The notes under the pieces were generated by a model that saw nothing but the letters and a program-made list of their open reading frames with translations, was not told the DNA's origin and searched no databases. From positions 89,494 to 153,493 of the forward strand of contig NZ_JABVCQ010000004.1 in NCBI RefSeq assembly GCF_014145225.1: 64,000 nt of DNA. Reading direction: 5' to 3'. The DNA is from Thiospirillum jenense. Its GTDB lineage: Bacteria > Pseudomonadota > Gammaproteobacteria > Chromatiales > Chromatiaceae. Position 1 is the stretch's first letter; each line of letters starts with the position of its first letter. Position numbers and translations under genes: made by a program. Of the stretch, positions 45,544 through 55,500 are shown in pieces.

Positions 45544-46026
45544 TCAACATTCATTTAGGTTGCGCAGGGTTGAATTGTGTCGCCAATCGGTGAATATTCG
45601 ATTGAACTTAAGCATGATCTCATCATGGAATCTGTCATCGCTAGTATATTGGATTAACCAGAATACAAAAGGATGTTTGGTATTGCAGTATTTCTGCATG
45701 TCTTTTATTGCAGGTTCACCTAAGTTAATAATTAAAGCGGCAACAAAATCTATGAAAAGAAAAAAGCCGGCTACGGTGACATTATCGTCACAAATGTTAC
45801 TGCAATAGGCGCCCGGATCATCAAGCGACTCAACCTGAGTTATTAACACAATCACCTCCGCTGGTGTCACTAACTTCTTGATTACCTGCAATACATCATC
45901 GCGTATTGAATTTGACATGAATTGTGTCAATGCTAACTGCAAATATCTTGTCAAATTCATATCCAATTTTTTTGATTTGTTAATCAAACAACACTTCCCC
46001 ACCTCTGTAATTTTTACTTTCAACAC
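45544..46026 (-). CDS. Hypothetical protein, 160 residues, AT-rich
   Basis: A minus-strand frame lies downstream of the tRNA genes. The product (MLKVKITEVGKCCLINKSKK onward) has about seven cysteines and one hydrophobic stretch near 85-105 (VAGFFLFIDFVAALIINLG). No family or motif is recognised. The DNA is clearly more AT-rich than the neighbouring genes, which fits recent transfer beside a tRNA gene or weak selection. No good ribosome site is seen, so it may not be expressed. Confidence 0.5.
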   Translation of the reverse strand: MLKVKITEVGKCCLINKSKKLDMNLTRYLQLALTQFMSNSIRDDVLQVIKKLVTPAEVIVLITQVESLDDPGAYCSNICDDNVTVAGFFLFIDFVAALIINLGEPAIKDMQKYCNTKHPFVFWLIQYTSDDRFHDEIMLKFNRIFTDWRHNSTLRNLNEC

Positions 46027-46072
46027 AATACACTTAATTTAATTATTTAGCGGCGGCGTCTGACATTAATGT

Positions 46073-46726
46073 TTATCCTAATGTAACTAACCACTGTGGT
46101 AATTCAGCTAAACTGCTTAAACAGCCGCAAGGTGATTGGGTAAGCAATCGCTCGCGGGAATGCACGCCATAATCCACCGCCAATGCCCGCACCCCTGCTT
46201 GATTCGCCATTTCTAAATCAAATACCGTATCACCAATCATTAACGCCGATTGTGGTGTCGCCCCCAGTTCATCTAATAACTCGAATAGCATTTGCGGATG
46301 CGGTTTGGAGCGCGTTTCATCCGCACAGCGTGTTGCGTGAAAATAATGCCCAAGCTGACTTTCTATTAACACCTTATTTAATCCGCGCCGACTTTTACCC
46401 GTTGCCACCGCTAATAGCCAACCACCGGCATATAATTCTTCAATCACTCGAGCGACATGAGGAAATAATGGTGTCGGTATTGAATCAGGTGTTAAAAAAC
46501 GCGCACGATAATGCTCTGCAACCTGAGTGCGCAATTCAGGATCAGCCGTCGGCCACAATACCAACATCGCCTCCTCCAGTCCCAAACCAATCACGTCACG
46601 AATTGCCGCCGGCGTGGGGGGCGGCTGCGCAACATCTTGAAAAGCCAATGTCATACACGCGACAATCCGTGCCGCCGAATCCATCAACGTACCATCCCAA
46701 TCAAAAATAATGAGTTCAGGTTTCAT
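46073..46726 (-). CDS. HAD-superfamily hydrolase, phosphoglycolate-phosphatase-like
   Basis: The 217-residue protein is a class IA HAD phosphatase: motif I IFDWDGTLMDSAARIV (D9 and D11), motif II ATGKS, motif III with the lysine in RSKPHPQMLFELL, and motif IV MIGDTVFDLEMANQAGV. A helical cap sits between motifs I and II. Substrate cannot be read off; Gph-like and beta-phosphoglucomutase-like members are candidates. AAGGA stands before two adjacent ATGs (46729, 46726). The open frame extends 48 codons upstream but that part is low-complexity and not conserved-looking. Divergent from glgP. Confidence 0.88.
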   Translation of the reverse strand: MKPELIIFDWDGTLMDSAARIVACMTLAFQDVAQPPPTPAAIRDVIGLGLEEAMLVLWPTADPELRTQVAEHYRARFLTPDSIPTPLFPHVARVIEELYAGGWLLAVATGKSRRGLNKVLIESQLGHYFHATRCADETRSKPHPQMLFELLDELGATPQSALMIGDTVFDLEMANQAGVRALAVDYGVHSRERLLTQSPCGCLSSLAELPQWLVTLG

Positions 46727-46915
46727 CATATTCCTTAAAAAATAATCAATTAGACTGTATTCACATGGATACGACGTTACCGCAATAAGCCACGAATGAC
46801 AATTGCCAGTATCCGAATCCTCCCCGGTGCCATTACAATAGGCAAACCGGCCAGCCGCTTCTGCGACTGACACGCGAACAACTCGATTCTTTTGCTGTTA
46901 TATGGATTCTAAATT

Positions 46916-49423
46916 ATGTCGCCGTTTAAAGACTTAACCGCTAGTTCACCTAATGACTTTTTATTCAATTTGCCGCCACTTCCAATGGACGAAAAGGGAC
47001 TGGCGCAGGCATTTCAGCATTATTATGCCTACACTTTTGGCAGTGATCCAGAGTGTCGTTCAACGTATTACCCTTATAAAGCATTAGCAATTGCTGTGCG
47101 TGATCGTTTAATGGAACGCTGGAAACGCACCCATCTTGCCTGTGACCGCAGTGGTTGCCGCCAAACCTATTACTTATCACTCGAATTTTTAATGGGACGC
47201 GCCCTGAGTAATGGATTACTCAATTTAGGCATTACCGACGTCGTCCGCCGAAGTTTATATGACATGGGATTGGTATTAGAAGAAATCGAAACCGCCGAAA
47301 TGGATGCCGGCCTTGGCAATGGTGGATTAGGGCGATTAGCCGCCTGCTTTCTTGATAGTTGCGCCACTTTACAATTGCCCGTCAAAGGCTATGGATTGCG
47401 TTATGAATACGGCATGTTTCGTCAATTATTAGATGATGGTTATCAAATTGAAGAACCCGATCACTGGTTGCGTGATGGCAATCCCTGGGAATTAGAACGC
47501 CCCGAATATACCCAGCGTATTCGCTTTGGTGGCCGAACTGAAAATTATCAAGATCAACACGGTCGTATTCATCGCCGTTGGGTAGAAACCCATGATGTAC
47601 TTGCTGTGCCTTATGATATTCCAGTGCCGGGGTATCGTAATGATACCATTAATACCCTACGCCTTTGGTCAGCCGAAGCAACGGATGAATTTAATCTAGG
47701 TGAATTCAATGCTGGCAGCTATCCCGAATCGGTTGCGGCAAAAAATGATGCCGAACATATTACAATGGTGTTATATCCAAATGACGCCAATGAATGTGGT
47801 AAAGAATTGCGCTTGCGCCAACAGTATTTTCTTGCCAGTGCCAGTATTAAAGATGTTATGCGGGAATGGATTCGAGTGCATGGCCGTGATTTTAGTCAAT
47901 TCGCAGAAAAGAATTGTTTTCAATTAAATGACACCCATCCAGCTATTTCAGTTCCAGAATTGATGCGTCAGCTTTTAGATGATCATTATTTAGAATGGGA
48001 TGAAGCGTGGAAGATTACCAGCCAAACAATGGCATATACAAATCACACGTTATTACCCGAAGCATTAGAACGCTGGCCAGTGCGCATCTTTCGTCAATTA
48101 TTACCGCGCTTATTAGAAATCATTTATGAAATCAATGCCCGGTTTCTATCCCAAGTGGCGGCACACTGGCCAGGTGACATGGATCGGCAACGGCGCATGT
48201 CATTAATTGAAGAAGGTGATGATCCACAAGTCCGCATGGCTTATTTAGCATTGGTTGGTAGCTTTTCTGTTAATGGAGTTGCCGCGTTACATTCTGAATT
48301 ATTAAAAAGCGGGCTGTTTCGTGATTTTTATGAACTGTGGCCAGAGAAGTTTAATAATAAAACCAATGGCGTCACACCGCGGCGCTGGTTAGCCATGTGT
48401 AACCCGGGTTTGCGTGATTTATTAAATGAAGTGATTGGAACAGATTGGGTTAATGATTTAACACAGTTAGCACAATTAGCGCCCTATGCGGAAGATGCGC
48501 ACTTTCGCCACCGCTGGGATGTAATTAAACGCGCTAATAAAGAACGGGTTGCTGCAATGGTTGCAACAACTTGTCAAGTTGAATTCCCGCTCGACGCATT
48601 GTTTGATGTACAGGTAAAACGTATTCACGAATACAAACGTCAACTATTAAACATTCTCCACGTTATTCATCTGTACAACCGCTTAAAACAGGGGCATCGT
48701 GGTACAGATATTCCGCGTTGTGTTTTAATTGGCGGTAAAGCAGCTCCAGGCTATGAAATGGCCAAGTTAATTATTAAACTAATTAACAACGTGGCAGTTG
48801 TTGTCAATGCTGACCCAGTGGTCAATCCCTGGCTGCGTGTCGCATTTATTCCAGATTATCGCGTGTCTGTCATGGAAATATTAGCCCCTGGCACTGATCT
48901 ATCAGAACAAATTTCTACCGCCGGTAAAGAAGCATCTGGCACTGGTAATATGAAATTTATGATGAATGGTGCTGTAACTATTGGAACGCTCGATGGTGCA
49001 AATATTGAAATTCGTCAACATGTTGGCGATGATAATTTCTTTTTATTTGGGCTGACGGCAGAACAAGTCGAACACACCCGGCATCATTATGATCCCAATC
49101 ATATTATTGCGAATACCCCCGCGTTACGCGATGTTTTGCACCTACTTGAATCGGGACATTTTAATCAGTTTGAGCAGGGCATTTTTAATCCGATTATTCG
49201 CGGTATTCGTGATCCGCATGACCCATGGCTCACTGCGGCAGATTTTGAAAGTTATTGTCACGCTCAAGAACGCGCTGCTAGTGCATTTCAAGATCGAGAT
49301 CATTGGTTACGCATGAGTATTCTCAATACAGCGTCTAGTGGTTATTTTTCAGCTGATCGCACCATTGCCGAATATAACCGTGATATTTGGCGATTAACAC
49401 CCATCGCACCAACGGCGAGTTAG
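46916..49423 (+). CDS. glgP: Glycogen/starch/alpha-glucan phosphorylase
   Basis: This PLP-dependent enzyme cuts alpha-1,4-glucan to glucose 1-phosphate. RQTYYLSLEFLMGRALSNGL, DAGLGNGGLGRLAACFLDS with YGLRYEYGMFRQ, FQLNDTHPAISVPELMRQLL, the TNHTLLPEALERWP loop, and the PLP lysine in ASGTGNMKFMMNGA are all present. The 835 residues match the family (E. coli GlgP 815). Other glycogen genes are absent from the window. With ppdK it suggests storage-polysaccharide turnover, but they are 18 kb apart. Confidence 0.96.
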   Translation: MSPFKDLTASSPNDFLFNLPPLPMDEKGLAQAFQHYYAYTFGSDPECRSTYYPYKALAIAVRDRLMERWKRTHLACDRSGCRQTYYLSLEFLMGRALSNGLLNLGITDVVRRSLYDMGLVLEEIETAEMDAGLGNGGLGRLAACFLDSCATLQLPVKGYGLRYEYGMFRQLLDDGYQIEEPDHWLRDGNPWELERPEYTQRIRFGGRTENYQDQHGRIHRRWVETHDVLAVPYDIPVPGYRNDTINTLRLWSAEATDEFNLGEFNAGSYPESVAAKNDAEHITMVLYPNDANECGKELRLRQQYFLASASIKDVMREWIRVHGRDFSQFAEKNCFQLNDTHPAISVPELMRQLLDDHYLEWDEAWKITSQTMAYTNHTLLPEALERWPVRIFRQLLPRLLEIIYEINARFLSQVAAHWPGDMDRQRRMSLIEEGDDPQVRMAYLALVGSFSVNGVAALHSELLKSGLFRDFYELWPEKFNNKTNGVTPRRWLAMCNPGLRDLLNEVIGTDWVNDLTQLAQLAPYAEDAHFRHRWDVIKRANKERVAAMVATTCQVEFPLDALFDVQVKRIHEYKRQLLNILHVIHLYNRLKQGHRGTDIPRCVLIGGKAAPGYEMAKLIIKLINNVAVVVNADPVVNPWLRVAFIPDYRVSVMEILAPGTDLSEQISTAGKEASGTGNMKFMMNGAVTIGTLDGANIEIRQHVGDDNFFLFGLTAEQVEHTRHHYDPNHIIANTPALRDVLHLLESGHFNQFEQGIFNPIIRGIRDPHDPWLTAADFESYCHAQERAASAFQDRDHWLRMSILNTASSGYFSADRTIAEYNRDIWRLTPIAPTAS

Positions 49424-49575
49424 ATAACACACGGGAATTTTAGCAATTCACTTTGATCTGCATGTTCTTTGCTATTCTTCGTCTTGTTGTTCATGTATGG
49501 AGAATAGCGCTGAATTGAGATCACACACAAAAACGACCATTTTGCAACGAAATTTTGTAAATAAAAAAAGTGCAT

Positions 49576-50865
49576 TTAATGATGATGATGGCGTTTTGAA
49601 TGCCGTGATTTGGGCCGCTGATGCGGCTGAACTGTTGTCAGCGTTGGGTAATGCGCTTCAACGCGATTACGCCCGGTTTCTTTAGCACGATAAAGCGCGC
49701 CGTCAGCATGGCGAATTAAAGTTTCATGGTCAGGATTGCGTACATCATCCATTGCAACTCCCATGCTAATAGTCACGATCCCAAACGTTGAAGCGGGGTG
49801 GCACATATTCAAATTAGCAACGGCTTCACGCATTTTTTCAGCAACCTGTACCGCATTGTTAATTGACGTATTGGGCAATACAACAACAAATTCTTCACCG
49901 CCATAACGGGCGCAAAAATCGCCCCCGCGTTGTAAATTATCACTCAGCGTTTGTGCCACTGTGCGCAAACATCCATCACCCGCTTGGTGACCAAAGTTAT
50001 CATTGTAGCTTTTGAAGTTGTCAATGTCACAAATCACGAGTGATAATGGCGTTCTTTCACGCCGGCCGCGCCGAAATTCTTCAATGAGATTTTCAATAAA
50101 ATAACGCCGATTTGGAATTGAAGTCAGCGCATCAAATGCGGCTTGCTGGCGTAATTGATTATAAGAACGCTTTAATAAATTGCCCATAATAAGAATTAAC
50201 AAGCCACCAACAATTGCCAACCCAGCATGGGTAATTGTTAATGAACGCCAGGGTAATGGCATGACATATGGCAACGTAATACTAATCCCGCCCCGCACGT
50301 CACCCAATTGATAACCCTGTTCTGCATGGCATTGCAAACACGGTTTTTCAGTCATTAACACTGCCATATAACGATAGCGTTGCATATCGCTCGTGCCAAT
50401 GAACTCGCCAATATCTTTTATGCCATTTTCAAATGCTAATAAAGCAATCGTTTCCCAATCATCCGCATAATTTTCGGGCCGAACTGGCATACGACTGGTA
50501 ATATGGAATTGAATATTGTTTTCTTCTTTAGCCAGTTCAGCCAATTGACGGGTCATGTATGCTGGATTAACTTTAGTCAATGTTAATGTGTCAGAAATGC
50601 GCAGATCCCGATCTGCCACTTTAAGATATGGATTAGGTTGGGTCTGCGCGGTAATTGGCACATAGATTCCACCATGCCGGGCATTCCAACGCCGGGTTAA
50701 TAAAATTTGTTGAAAAAAAGCGCGGGCAGTTTCAATCGCAATTTGACTGCGGGCCATTCGTGCTTGATGTAAATTCCACCCAAATGACACACCAATCAAT
50801 AGCAGCCATAACAAAAAAACCAGACCTATTTTCACTTTGATGTTGGAGGTATCTTTGTGAATCAT
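49576..50865 (-). CDS. Membrane diguanylate cyclase with a haem-binding-type sensor domain
   Basis: The 429 residues start with a membrane helix (about 11-30), then a periplasmic Tll0287-like (DUF3365) domain with the c-type haem motif CLQCH near 178 in MTEKPCLQCHAEQGYQLGDV, then a second helix (about 217-235), and a GGDEF domain with active-site RYGGEEFVVVLP and inhibitory site RGGD five residues before it. Signalling through cyclic di-GMP after redox or gas sensing by haem is expected from the domains, though haem attachment is not proven. The C-terminus ends in basic residues and four histidines. Confidence 0.9.
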   Translation of the reverse strand: MIHKDTSNIKVKIGLVFLLWLLLIGVSFGWNLHQARMARSQIAIETARAFFQQILLTRRWNARHGGIYVPITAQTQPNPYLKVADRDLRISDTLTLTKVNPAYMTRQLAELAKEENNIQFHITSRMPVRPENYADDWETIALLAFENGIKDIGEFIGTSDMQRYRYMAVLMTEKPCLQCHAEQGYQLGDVRGGISITLPYVMPLPWRSLTITHAGLAIVGGLLILIMGNLLKRSYNQLRQQAAFDALTSIPNRRYFIENLIEEFRRGRRERTPLSLVICDIDNFKSYNDNFGHQAGDGCLRTVAQTLSDNLQRGGDFCARYGGEEFVVVLPNTSINNAVQVAEKMREAVANLNMCHPASTFGIVTISMGVAMDDVRNPDHETLIRHADGALYRAKETGRNRVEAHYPTLTTVQPHQRPKSRHSKRHHHH

Positions 50866-51000
50866 TATCGCTATCCAATAGGCTGGATGGGTTAGAATGG
50901 TAATAGGGTAATTTTGCTAACATCTATTTAAATGCGGTGAACCAGTCAGTACAACATTGTAATTTTAATAGAAATCCTGCATGGGTTTAATCAAACTTGA

Positions 51001-52296
51001 TTACGGCGATAATAACGCATCGAGGAATTCTTCTGCTTGAAAATAACGCAAGTCTTCAATTGCTTCACCAACGCCAATAAAACGAATGGGTACCTTGAGC
51101 GCATCCACTAATGCAAATAACACCCCACCCTTTGCAGTGCCATCTAATTTAGTCAAAGTAATACCAGTTAATGGCACAGCACGATTAAACTCCTGTGCCT
51201 GATGCAACGCATTTTGTCCCGTCGTGGCATCAACGACGAGCATCACTTCATGCGGCGCATCTGGATCAAGTTTTTTCATTACCCGAACGATTTTTTTTAA
51301 TTCTTCCATTAAATTAAGTTTCGTGTGCAATCGCCCCGCCGTATCGGCAATTAACACATCCATTCCACGCGCCGTGGCGGCTTGCAACGCATCAAAAATC
51401 ACCGCCGCCGGATCTGCGCCCGGTGCCTGCGCAATAACTGTTACTTGGTTACGTTCACCCCACACCTGCAATTGCTCCACCGCCGCCGCCCGAAAAGTGT
51501 CGCCTGCCGCCAACATGACGTGATTTCCCTCCAACTGTAGTTGCCGTGCCAATTTACCAATTGTGGTTGTTTTGCCAACACCGTTGACGCCAACCATCAA
51601 AATCACCTGCGGATGACCGGCCTGCGGTTGGCGCACTGGCGCGGTACTATTCAACACGAGGGCGCGCAATTCGTCACGCAACGCCGCCACTAGCGCCGCC
51701 GGCCGCGCCAATTCGTGACGTTGTACCTGCGCCGTCAAATCCGCAATGATGCGCGTTGTTGCGGGAACACCAACGTCGGCTGTTAGCAACAGCGTCTCCA
51801 GTTCTTCCAGCAATGCGGCATCAATTTCTTTGCGGCCACGCAACAAATCACCAACATCTGCTGTCAGCACCGCTCGTGTTCGCGCTAATCGTTCGCGCAA
51901 ATTGCTTAACACCCCACCGCTTGTAGCTGTTGCATTTTCACGCACCTGTTGCGCGGCAGCCAAAATGCGTGAAGCGGCTGGTGAAGTGGTCGCCATTGGA
52001 GGCGCCGGCACGGGTTCTGTAACGCTGATGATGACCTTGGGTTGCAATTCCACAACAGGTTGTAATTTTGCTACGGGTGACGGCGCTTCAAGCGCAGGCG
52101 CAGTGGGCGTGGTGTCATGCCGCAACCGTTCACGCAGGCGCGTCAGCAAACCTGTTTTAGGCAATTTTACCTCATTTGCCGCCAAGTGTGTATTTTCAAC
52201 AACAGGCATTGATGCGGGCGGCTCAGGCGGTGCAATTGGTGCGGTGGTGATAGATGATGCGGCAAGCGGCTGTTTCTTTTTACCAAATCCAAACAT
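51001..52296 (-). CDS. ftsY: Signal recognition particle receptor
   Basis: FtsY receives ribosome-SRP complexes at the inner membrane. The C-terminal 300 residues are the NG domain: GTPase P-loop GVNGVGKTTTIGKLARQL, LAAGDTFRAAAVEQLQVW, DVLIADTAGRLHTKLNLMEE, TKLDGTAKGGVLFAL and GVGEAIEDLRYF. The N-terminal 130 residues are a Pro/Ala-rich, weakly charged A-domain (E. coli has a more acidic one). The length is 431 residues. It lies alone: ftsE, ftsX and rpoH, which often follow, are not present on this strand. Confidence 0.95.
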   Translation of the reverse strand: MFGFGKKKQPLAASSITTAPIAPPEPPASMPVVENTHLAANEVKLPKTGLLTRLRERLRHDTTPTAPALEAPSPVAKLQPVVELQPKVIISVTEPVPAPPMATTSPAASRILAAAQQVRENATATSGGVLSNLRERLARTRAVLTADVGDLLRGRKEIDAALLEELETLLLTADVGVPATTRIIADLTAQVQRHELARPAALVAALRDELRALVLNSTAPVRQPQAGHPQVILMVGVNGVGKTTTIGKLARQLQLEGNHVMLAAGDTFRAAAVEQLQVWGERNQVTVIAQAPGADPAAVIFDALQAATARGMDVLIADTAGRLHTKLNLMEELKKIVRVMKKLDPDAPHEVMLVVDATTGQNALHQAQEFNRAVPLTGITLTKLDGTAKGGVLFALVDALKVPIRFIGVGEAIEDLRYFQAEEFLDALLSP

Positions 52297-52508
52297 GATG
52301 TAAATTCTATTCGTTGTAGTGATTAAAAATGACTAGGTAAGTCATTTTCTGGTGCGGTGTTAATTAAAAATCTCACTGTTTTGAACTGATAAAGGCAATT
52401 GATTGTCACCGCCAATTGGGATTGATTGGGATGCGTAGTCCTGTTGGTTAATATGGATTAAGTTAAAACAACTCATTGTTTGGCCTTTGCTAGGTATTTC
52501 ACCTTCAC

Positions 52509-55500
52509 TCAATCCACTGATTGAGTGGAAAGCAAACGTTCTAAATGCGCCGCCGCCGTTTCAAAATGATAATCTTCAATGGTATCAGTGAGCATTTTGA
52601 TAACTACAGGTGGTAAGGCGGCAGCTAATAACGGTTGAGCATCGCGTAATACATCTTCGGCAGTTGGGTCGTGATCACTGACTAAACTGTGCAATTGAAT
52701 TAATACGGCACACAGATTAGCACTGAGTGTCAGAGGTGCTTCAAGCGCTAATAAAACAGATTCAAAATCTGCCGCTGGTGTTATGGGTATGACATCTGCG
52801 GGATACGCAATTGCCGGGGCGGGTAATGCGGCAGTGCAGGCTAAACTAAACCACACTTGGAAATGAAACGTGCTGCCATTACCCACGCGACTATCTATTT
52901 TAATAACGCCACCCATCATATCTACCAAATGTTGGCTAATCGCTAATCCTAATCCAGTACCGCCATAACGACGAGTACTGGAATTGTCGCCTTGACTAAA
53001 GGGTTCAAATAAACATTTCATCTTTTCTGGGGGAATACCAATACCCGTGTCTTGTACGCGCACTTCAAGTAATGCGCGATTTGATTCAATCGTGTGCCAA
53101 TGCGTGTGAATACGCACCTCTCCTTGTTCGGTAAATTTGACGGCATTATCGCCTAAATTAGTGAGAATTTGCTCTAATCGCAACGGATCACCCAGCAAAG
53201 CACGGGACACACCCGTAGCGCGTTCTAACCGAAATGCTAAACCCTTTTCTTCGGCGGCATAACCAATAACAGCCGCCACATGATTCAGTACCATATCCAA
53301 TTCAAATTCAACTGTTTCTAATGTTAAACGCCCAGCTTCAATACGGGAAAAATCTAAAATGTCATTTAACAAACTAAATAATGCTTGCGATGCGCTATAG
53401 GATTTTTCTAAATAACTATGCTGTTGTGCTGTGAGTTCGGTATCTAAACACAAATGTAACATGCCCATTACAGCATTCATTGGGGTGCGAATTTCATGGC
53501 TGATGTTTGCTAAAAAGTCACTTTTAGCACGATTAGCTAATTCAGCTAATTCTTTGGTTTCTTTTAAGGTTGTTTGTAGCTTTTGATGTTCGGTGATGTC
53601 ACGAAATGACCACAATCGCGCCGGTTGTTGATCTATTTTTAATGATCGCGTATAGCGTTCAAAAATGCGTCCATCTTTTAAATACAATAGATCGCGGACA
53701 GATCGTTCGCTGGCATCAACGGAAGCTGTATTAAACTGCGGTAAATCTTCGACATCCGCTAATTGACCAAACATGTGTACTAATAAACGTGATTCTTGAC
53801 CTAATAACACCAATTCATCCGGTAGATACCAGAGTTGTTGAAAACGCGCATTGATAATTAAAACAATGCCGTCGGCATTGACCACCAGAATACCATCATC
53901 TGTAGCATCCAATGTGGCGCGTAGAATTGCCCGGTGACGGGATACCACATATTCAGCGCGGCGGCGTTTTTTAATTTCACGCATCAATTTGCGATTCCAA
54001 TGCAATACGATCATTAACACCAACAAACCAACGCCGACAATTTGCCAAACGAGCATGTAATCAATAATTGTTGGATGCGATACTTGTATCCAACGACTTT
54101 GAATACTGTCGCGTTCATGTTGTGGAATAGCGGCGAGTGCGCGGGTTAATAATTCAGCTAAAATCGCCCAATCTTTTCGGACTGCCATACTTAATGCGAT
54201 TTCATACGGCGTCGTACCAGCCATGCGAATTTGAATTAAACCAGTGTGACTAATTGCATGACTTGTGGTGACTAAACCACTAATTACGGCATCCACTTCA
54301 TATGCTGCAACTGCATGTAATGCGCTATTAATATCCAGAAATGATTGTAATGTGAGTTCAGGATGATCGTGATATAACCAATTAGACAGGGTGTAATCAG
54401 CAACTACGCCAACACGCTTGCCCGCAAGTGCATCTAAATTGCCATAAAATGGCGCATCAATTGGTGCAAAAATAGCGACTGGAAACGTGAGATAGGGCGG
54501 TGTGAAATGAAAGGTTAGTTGGCGCTCGGGCGTTTGCGCAAGTGCAGGTAATATATCAATATGACCACGCTCCAGTAACTGCAGTCCCACTGTCCAATTT
54601 TTAACAGGTATTGCCTCAAAACGAATATTCAATAAGCGTTCTAAATAGCTGAGATATTCGGGGACAATGCCAGCGGCGTGTTGGTTTTGATCTAGGTATT
54701 CAATCGGCGCCCAATCAGAATAGATGCCATAGCGAATGACTTGATGTTTAGCTAACCATGCAGATTCGCTGGATGATAATAATAATTCAGTGGTCGCCGC
54801 AAGTATTGAACTGGTGTTTGTCAACCAACGTTGCCGAATACGTTCTTGTTCAGAAGGTGACAGATTGCGCAGTACCTTATTTAAAATTTGTGCGAGTATT
54901 GACCAGTCATTACGAATAGACATCACCGCTGGATGACGGCTATTTTCAACAACGCCGACAATGCGCATGGCTAATTGAATGTTGTGCTGCCGCCACCACT
55001 CGAAATCAATTAATCCAACTACCACATCTACGCGCTTTTCCAACAGCGCTTGCGCCATTATTTCATTACTGTTAAATCCAATAGCGATAATGTTTGATTG
55101 GGTTTCTAATAAATGCTCTATCTTTTTCATGCCAGATAGATAACCCACTCGTTTACCACCAAGTTCATCTAACCGATGAATGATTGGATGTTCTGATAAG
55201 GCATAATAGTAAAGATAGCCTTGATAAAATGGATCAGTGTAAATAAAGTGCTGATCCCAAGTTGGATTGGGTGATGATAATGCTAAACCATCAATGGTAT
55301 GTGTTATTGCTTTATTAGTAACTGTTTGCCAGTCACTTTCAACATGTAGAATAATACGATCACCTAACTGTCGGTTGATTAGTTCAATATAATCTGCCAC
55401 TAATCCTGTGTAACCACCGTCAGGATTAACTATAATATCAGGTTGAAATTGATCTGAAATACCTAAAACAATTTTGGGGTGCGCAACCAACCAGTCACGT

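Noticed and set aside
49471..49508. GCTATTCT/AGAATAGC inverted repeat after glgP
   Set aside because: It has a long loop and no T-tract, so it is not called a terminator.
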